From a bacterium UBA2214 (lineage in GTDB: Bacteria; Zhuqueibacterota; Zhuqueibacteria; Residuimicrobiales; Residuimicrobiaceae), in the NCBI GenBank assembly GCA_002327255.1, contig DCUM01000219.1, positions 14,328 to 24,339 on the forward strand: a DNA stretch of 10,012 bases. The letters run 5' to 3'. A program made the position numbers and the translations under genes. Each line of letters starts with the position of its first letter. The stretch's first letter is position 1. The notes under the pieces are model-generated. The model did not search any database. It was given only the letters and a program-made list of their open reading frames with translations, and was not told where the DNA came from. Shown piece after piece: positions 6,709-10,012 of the stretch.

Positions 6709-7066
6709 TTAAATGCAGACGCGCTCAAAATAGCCGTAATCATAGCCCGGCTCACCGTCGGCAACTCTACTTAATACAGGCGGCGGCCGCGGTACTGCCT
6801 CTTTCCACAACCCGCAGTGGCGCAGAATCTTTTCGACGACCTCTGCTTGACATTTCTCGATAAAGCTGATGACTTTCATCTCTCCCCCACAATCCGGACA
6901 GCGCAGAGGATCCACCTCGTACACCTTCCTGATCAATGCCGCCCAGCTCATTCGACGCTTCTTAATGAACGCATCGGCCTCTGCATTTTCTCCACCAGTC
7001 TTTGACTGAGACGACGGCTCCCTTTTCTTGCGCAGTCCCCGCTCCTTGTTCGAATAATAGGCGCAC
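6709..7066 (-). pseudogene. IS91-like transposase, C-terminal fragment
   Basis: The minus frame from about 7063 reads AYYSNKERGLRKKREPSSQ, a linker rich in Ser and Lys, then RRMSWAALIRKVYEVDPLRC, PDCGGEMKVISFIEK, AEVVEKILRHCGLWKE, VPRPPPVLS and GYDYGYFERVCI before the stop at 6709. This is the standard C-terminal region of the IS91 subgroup whose N-terminal part occurs at 946-1794: YYxxYSNKxRG, then WAxLIRKVYEVDPLxCPxCGG. The frame is open throughout. An upstream stop (TAG at 7068-7066) and an IS66-type terminus mark where it was cut. It is not the simple missing piece of the left transposase: it lies upstream of that gene's start on the same strand, so it belongs to a second element or a rearranged one. 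Confidence 0.8.
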
Positions 7067-7112
7067 TAAGCATTCGGCCAAGTACACCCTGCGAGGAAGG
7101 AGCGAGGGTGGG

Positions 7113-7826
7113 TCAGTTTTGGGATTGGGTCTTCCAGTTCTGGGGCAGCAGATCAGCTAATTTGTGGAAGGGATAGTCCAGGATACTCTGGAAGACATAC
7201 TCCAGATACACAGCCGGATTGACATCATGATATTTCGCAGTGGCCATTATTGAATAAATCAACGCCGCGTTTTTAGCGGCCTCATGCGAGCCGGCGAAAG
7301 GATAGTTCTTACGGCCCACGGCAATGGGACGGATCGCATTCTCAATCAGATTGTTGTCGATCTCGAAACGGCCATCTGAGATATACCGCTCCAGACGCGG
7401 CCACATACCCACCGTATAGTTGATGGCTTTGCCGACCAGAGAAGCAGGCAACACTTTGGTGCCGTTCTGCTGCAGCCATTCTTTGATCTCAGCCAGGAGG
7501 GAAACAGATTTTTCCTGACGTAGCTGATAACGGTCAGTATAAGAAAGTCCGGCCTCACGGGCCTCACGGGCCTCACGGGCCTCCCGCTCAACCAGGTAGA
7601 GTTTCTGGATAGCCGTCAGCATCCAGGCCGCGCGCTGGTTGTCCTGATTCGAAGCTTTTTCAAAATAGCGCCGGGCATGGGCGAAACAACCCAATAAAGA
7701 GATGCCGGCGCGGTGTTCAAACTGGTTATAGCCCTCATAGCCGTCGGCCTGCAAGGCGCCGGAATAGTCTTTCAGCATAGCTGCCGGCCCGTCTTTGTTA
7801 CGGCTTGGTTGATAGTCAAAAACAAC
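7113..7826 (-). pseudogene. IS66-family transposase (TnpC-type), C-terminal half
   Basis: The open frame begins at the left junction as VVFDYQPSRNKDGPAAMLKD and continues LQADGYEGYNQFEH, GCFAHARRYFEKA, a Glu/Arg-rich segment, KAINYTVGMWPRLERYISDG, DNNLIENAIRPIAVGRKNYP and FAGSHEAAKNAALIYSI. These are the standard DDE-type IS66 blocks. Counted from the internal Met at 7778, the second catalytic Asp is D12 (ADGYEGY) and the catalytic Glu is E146 (IENAIRP). The first Asp and the N-terminal zinc-binding and leucine-zipper regions are lost, since IS66 transposases are normally about 500 residues. No frameshift is seen, so truncation rather than point decay inactivated it. The Met at 7778 is internal and not a true start. 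Confidence 0.85.
7551..7586 (-). repeat. 9-bp tandem repeat encoding (REA)4 in the IS66 transposase
   Basis: On the plus strand GGCCTCACG occurs three times in a row (7551-7559, 7560-7568, 7569-7577), followed by GGCCTCCCG (7578-7586). It is in frame and encodes REAREAREAREA (residues 65-76 from the internal Met). The unit length of three codons means copy-number changes do not break the frame. Replication slippage is the likely origin. Confidence 0.8.
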
Positions 7827-7853
7827 GAATAAGCGTTCAACGACTAAGCGTTC
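7824..7853. repeat. Tandem 15-bp repeat at the IS66 truncation point
   Basis: AACGAATAAGCGTTC (7824-7838) is followed at once by AACGACTAAGCGTTC (7839-7853), with one mismatch. The first unit starts within a few bases of the point where IS66 homology ends. A further GACTAAGC occurs at 7893-7900. The repeat overlaps one arm of the attC-like structure. Confidence 0.75.
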
Positions 7854-7895
7854 GCACCCGACGCGCCAGCGTCAACGTGCAACGCGGGGTTGGAC
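7835..7895. other. attC-like cruciform (possible integron recombination site)
   Basis: GTTCAAC (7835-7841) fits the RYYYAAC box and GTTGGAC (7889-7895) fits GTTRRRY, and the two pair with one mismatch. Inside, GCGTTCGCAC (7848-7857) pairs with GTGCAACGC (7878-7886) leaving one unpaired base, as the extrahelical bases of integron attC sites do. A further inner stem GACGC/GCGTC closes the top. The overall length of about 61 bases is in the attC range. Both outer boxes satisfy the consensus on either strand, so orientation is uncertain. No integrase gene or clear cassette gene is present. It could instead be an unrelated palindromic repeat. Confidence 0.4.
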
Positions 7896-8183
7896 TAAGC
7901 CCCCGGGAAGCGGTATTGGAATTTTCATGATGAGGATTTTCTTTTATTTTGGGGCGGTGAGAGGGGATTTTCAGTAGTGGTCTGCTTTTTAGAGCCTGTT
8001 TAGCCTGCATAATTCATCTATTTGCTGGATAGGCTCAGAATAATCGCTTTATTTAAAACAAAGTTTGAAAAGAGGTCTTTTTCTAAGTGAATGATAATTT
8101 GTCACATGACACCAATTTCAGGAAAATTTGTGAATTAACCAGGTTAGAGTCGTTTTCAGTCGAAAATTTTGCTTTCTTTTCCG
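7896..8183. other. AT-rich spacer without recognisable genes
   Basis: Base composition falls sharply from about 7920. Frames on both strands are short and none resembles a family. The arms GAGCCT (7992-7997) and AGGCTC (8031-8036) form a weak inverted repeat. The stretch separates the attC-like site from the second IS91-like terminus and may be host DNA flanking the inserted elements. Confidence 0.5.
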
Positions 8184-8370
8184 AAATCACTGCAAACGCG
8201 TCAAGGCTCAAAATCGCCGGTGCGTTTACGTATGACAAATAACTTGATCTCGATTCCGCAAAAAGCTATATTAAGCCAAGCGGTAACGGCCTCTCCACCG
8301 CAAGGCCTCATCTTCAGGCAGGAATAGAAATCCCCCAACCACCGGCTGGTGCGGAAACTACAGGTTGGTT
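8184..8370 (-). repeat. IS91-like element 5' terminal region, copy B (solo end)
   Basis: This is the diverged second copy of 1879-2014, in the same orientation and with no transposase attached directly. It has three long perfect blocks: 8210-8229, 8248-8272 and CCCAACCACCGGCTGGT at 8334-8350. Compared with copy A it carries a short insertion near 8235 and about 45 extra bases near 8290-8333. Similarity stops near 8184, inside the promoter: the -35 TTGACG (8204-8199) is kept and the -10 is gone. The outer edge again ends in a hairpin-forming CAACC/GGTTG pair reaching 8370. It may be the 5' end of the element whose transposase tail is at 6709-7066, the middle having been lost. That link is inference. 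Confidence 0.6.
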
Positions 8371-8372
8371 GA

Positions 8373-8516
8373 TTTAACGCTTGTAAAAGGATAGTCGATG
8401 CAAAATTTCCACGTTCGGTTCAAAAGGAAATTGAAGCAACCTTTGTTACTCCCGAGCTTGTAAGAAGAAATGATAAAGTTTATCTGGTGGAAAATCTGAA
8501 TCAGGCCATTCCATAA
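8373..8516 (+). pseudogene. 3' end of an unidentified gene, cut by the IS91-like end
   Basis: The frame opens at 8373 directly after the repeat and runs to the TAA at 8514-8516. It reads RIVDAKFPRSVQKEIEATFV, then TPELVRRNDKVYLVENLNQAIP. Its amino-acid composition looks like a real, soluble protein C-terminus, and no start codon with a ribosome binding site precedes it. The family is not recognised. It ends 19 bases before the exchanger gene, so the two may once have been co-transcribed. The 5' part is presumed lost on insertion or rearrangement at the repeat. Confidence 0.4.
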
Positions 8517-8535
8517 TTAAAGAATCTCTATCTCT

Positions 8536-9480
8536 ATGTCATTCGAAGTTTTCATATTTTTTGCTTTGGGATTGGCCGCACTTTTTCTGGGTGCTGAGGG
8601 ATTGATTCGCGGTTCATCTTCACTGGCATTAAAAATTGGACTCACTCCGCTTGTTGTTGGATTAACGGTAGTTGCATTCGGGACCAGCACACCAGAGCTT
8701 GTTGTGAGTTTAAAAGCGGCATTGCTCGGCAACAGTTCGATCTCACTTGGAAATGTTGTCGGATCCAATATCGCGAACATTGCATTGATACTTGGAATTG
8801 CTTCTTTAATTAGACCGCTCAAGGTTCACGCGAATGTAATTAGAAGAGAGATTCCAATTATGATCGGACTCAGTATCCTGCTTGTTGTTCTTTTGATTGA
8901 TGGTGAGTTGAGTTTTATTGACGGATTATTTTTTGTCATTGGAATAATTACTTATGTGATCATGAATGTATTAATGGCTCGCAAAGAAAAAAATAAAGAG
9001 GTCGAGGAAGAATTTAGGGAAGGATTAAAAACAAGACTTGGGGTGTGGCTTTCAATAATTTTTATAGTCGGGGGATTAGGATTAATGATTTTAGGCGCCA
9101 ATTTATTCGTAACAAGTTCAATAGTAATTGCCAAAGCGATTGGTGTTAGTGACGCAATTATCGGATTGACCATTGTTGCTGTTGGAACTAGTTTGCCTGA
9201 ACTAATAACCTCCGTAGTTTCCTCATATAAGAATGAATCGGATATTGCAATCGGAAATGTGGTAGGCTCCAATATTTTTAACATTCTTGGAATACTCGGT
9301 ATTACTGCATTGGTAATACCGCTGAGTTCTGCAGGTATCAGGTATGTTGATTTTGGCGTGATGCTTCTTACAGCTTTCATTCTTTTACCGCTCAGCAAAA
9401 CAGGATTCAAGATATCAAGATTAGAAGGCGTTTTTCTGACCGCTGGATACATCATTTATGTGTATTATTTGCTCCCCTGA
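8536..9480 (+). CDS. Na+/Ca2+ exchanger-type antiporter (CaCA family, YrbG-like)
   Basis: 314 residues, hydrophobic throughout with about ten membrane segments, the standard length and topology for bacterial CaCA antiporters, which expel Ca2+ (or another cation) in exchange for Na+ or H+ across the inner membrane. Both alpha-repeats are intact: VAFGTSTPEL (46-55) with GNVVGSNIANI (72-82), and VAVGTSLPEL (214-223) with GNVVGSNIFNI (240-250). The ion-coordinating acids are Glu54 and Glu222, and Asn78 and Asn246 are also kept. The central cytoplasmic loop (about 149-165) is short and charged (KEKNKEVEEEFREG). The start is the ATG at 8536. No clear ribosome binding site precedes it, but the alpha-repeat spacing supports this start. 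The gene is AT-rich compared with those left of 7800. It appears functional. Confidence 0.92.
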   Translation: MSFEVFIFFALGLAALFLGAEGLIRGSSSLALKIGLTPLVVGLTVVAFGTSTPELVVSLKAALLGNSSISLGNVVGSNIANIALILGIASLIRPLKVHANVIRREIPIMIGLSILLVVLLIDGELSFIDGLFFVIGIITYVIMNVLMARKEKNKEVEEEFREGLKTRLGVWLSIIFIVGGLGLMILGANLFVTSSIVIAKAIGVSDAIIGLTIVAVGTSLPELITSVVSSYKNESDIAIGNVVGSNIFNILGILGITALVIPLSSAGIRYVDFGVMLLTAFILLPLSKTGFKISRLEGVFLTAGYIIYVYYLLP

Positions 9481-9487
9481 GTTGTTT

Positions 9488-9630
9488 TTAGTCAGCATGA
9501 TCAATGAAATGCTGAATAACTGCATCCTTATCATTTAGAATTGCCCATTCCGCTGATTTAGCTTTTCCATTCAAGTCTATTTCGATTGTCAATAAAAATA
9601 TTCCTGTGCTTTATTTTCTGATAAAGACAT
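9488..9630 (-). pseudogene. Short unidentified gene or gene tail with a likely one-base frameshift
   Basis: Convergent with the exchanger and ending eight bases from its stop. From an ATG at 9630-9628 the frame reads MSLSENKAQEYFY and stops. Restoring one T in the T run near 9597 joins it to the second frame, LLTIEIDLNGKAKSAEWAIL, NDKDAVIQHFIDHAD, ending at 9488-9490. The joined product would have about 47 residues. No family is recognised. A TTG at 9592 could also start the second part alone (34 residues). No ribosome binding site is convincing for either, so it may equally be the tail of a longer lost gene. Confidence 0.35.
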
Positions 9631-9687
9631 GGGGATGACAAATGAAAATAATTTTGGGTTCATCCGGCAAATGAGTACCTGGTTAAC

Positions 9688-9714
9688 CGCCGAGAGCGCC
9701 AAGCGCGCCGAGAT
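9688..9714. repeat. Three tandem 9-mers beside the GxxExxY remnant
   Basis: CGCCGAGAG, CGCCAAGCG and CGCCGAGAT follow each other without gaps in an otherwise AT-rich spacer. The GC-rich, nine-base periodic sequence stands out from its surroundings. Similar CGCCAAGA-type tandem sequences are common in intergenic DNA near GxxExxY genes in environmental genomes (general recollection, not checked). Confidence 0.6.
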
Positions 9715-9730
9715 GTATCACCAATGAAGT

Positions 9731-10012
9731 TTATTCATTCTCATTATAATTATTTACATACCTTTTCAAGTCCTCTTTTAAGCGTAAGACATTAAAATGA
9801 ATAAGCAATCCTGCACGCTTATCTGAAAATTTTAAATGGTTGATAATCTGTGCCTGATCAATCTCGGTCGTCTTGCTTGCTGACTTGCATTCTACTATTA
9901 TCTGATCATCCACTCAAAAATCGCATCTAAATCCAATATCCAAAATTACATCACGATAACTTACCGGCAAACCTTTCTCCTTTTCATAGGGAATTTTTGC
10001 CTTTTGCAATTC
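9731..10012 (-). pseudogene. GxxExxY family protein (PD-(D/E)XK-like), interrupted by a stop and cut by the window edge
   Basis: Reading in from the right edge, the frame gives ELQKAKIPYEKEKGLPVSYR, DVILDIGFRCDF, a TGA at 9916-9914, and then in the same frame VDDQIIVECKSASKTTEIDQ, AQIINHLKFSDKRAGLLIHF and NVLRLKEDLKRYVNN. This is the standard GxxExxY order: KGLPVxYxxxxLDIGxRxDxLV, then a central VE(L/C)K, then LLINFNV near the end. The TGA replaces the usual Leu of the RxDxLVDD stretch, a one-base change from TTA. The ExK of the nuclease-like core (VECK) survives. Function of the family is not established. The N-terminal GxxExxY motif itself would lie beyond the window. Stop-codon readthrough or sequencing error cannot be excluded. 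Confidence 0.75.

Larger units (their letters stand above)
7067..7826 (-). mobile_element. IS66-family remnant
   Basis: This covers the IS66 transposase fragment and the element's right end. The sequence CTAAGCATTCGGCCAAGTACA from 7067 resembles the GTAAGC-type inverted terminal repeats of IS66 elements. It directly adjoins the cut IS91-like transposase, so IS66 inserted into that gene. The other end is missing: transposase homology stops at about 7826, where a tandem repeat begins, so neither the second terminal repeat nor the expected 8-bp target duplication can be seen. The accessory genes tnpA and tnpB of complete IS66 elements are absent. Confidence 0.65.

Noticed and set aside
946..7066. 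Left transposase fragment and right C-terminal fragment as one gene split by an insertion
   Set aside because: Both are on the minus strand, but the C-terminal piece lies upstream of the N-terminal piece, so a simple split cannot produce this order.
8952..9455. 167-residue minus-strand open frame
   Set aside because: Antisense to the exchanger gene, whose alpha-repeats fix the coding strand.
9493..9513. CAGCAT/ATGCTG hairpin after the exchanger as a terminator
   Set aside because: Six-base stem with no T tract, lying in a minus-strand reading frame.
1..10012. CRISPR array, tRNA or rRNA genes
   Set aside because: No regularly spaced repeats, cloverleaf-like segments or rRNA-like sequence were seen on either strand.

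Overview
The window comes from an uncultured-looking bacterium that cannot be named from the sequence alone. The left and centre are moderately GC-rich. From about 7920 to the right edge the DNA is visibly AT-richer, and its genes (a CaCA exchanger, a GxxExxY remnant) resemble those common in Bacteroidota/FCB-group and related genomes. The combination of IS91-like and IS66 remnants, a degraded metallo-beta-lactamase-fold/fibronectin III gene and a COG1313 radical SAM enzyme fits a sediment or wastewater bacterium of the FCB or Desulfobacterota kind. That placement is inference with low confidence. No rRNA, tRNA or CRISPR array is visible.

Layout. 1-356: no recognisable gene, one strong 8-bp hairpin repeat. 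370-949 (minus): a frameshifted 3' fragment of a metallo-beta-lactamase-fold hydrolase running into a fibronectin III-like domain, fused head-on to 946-1794 (minus): the N-terminal three quarters of a heavily mutated IS91-like HUH transposase with its promoter and 5' terminal region (to about 2014). 2106-2294: a 5'-truncated DUF6868-type membrane protein. 2355-2480: a possible small gene. 2510-5901: the only intact multi-gene unit, a polytopic membrane protein with a degenerate spermidine-synthase-like domain, translationally coupled (ATGA overlap) to a radical SAM enzyme with a Tat-like leader. 5960-6456: a class I methyltransferase, frameshifted near its start and cut at its 3' end. 6709-7066 (minus): the C-terminal end of an IS91-like transposase, cut by the right end of an IS66-family remnant (7067-7826, minus). 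7824-7895: a tandem 15-mer and an attC-like cruciform. 8184-8370: a second copy of the IS91-like 5' end. 8373-8516: a 3' gene fragment. 8536-9480: an intact Na+/Ca2+-exchanger-type protein. 9488-10012 (minus): a decayed short gene, a 9-bp tandem repeat and a GxxExxY nuclease-fold remnant with an internal stop.

Reading it together: the window is an accessory, decaying region built by successive insertions. Two diverged, same-orientation copies of an IS91-like 5' terminus (1879-2014 and 8184-8370) bracket about 6.2 kb that holds the spermidine-synthase-like/radical SAM pair. Almost everything at the island edges is broken, whereas the pair inside is intact with clean translational coupling, so it is the best candidate here for a functional but undescribed two-component SAM-dependent system. 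The several frameshifts at homopolymer runs leave open that part of the decay is sequencing error.
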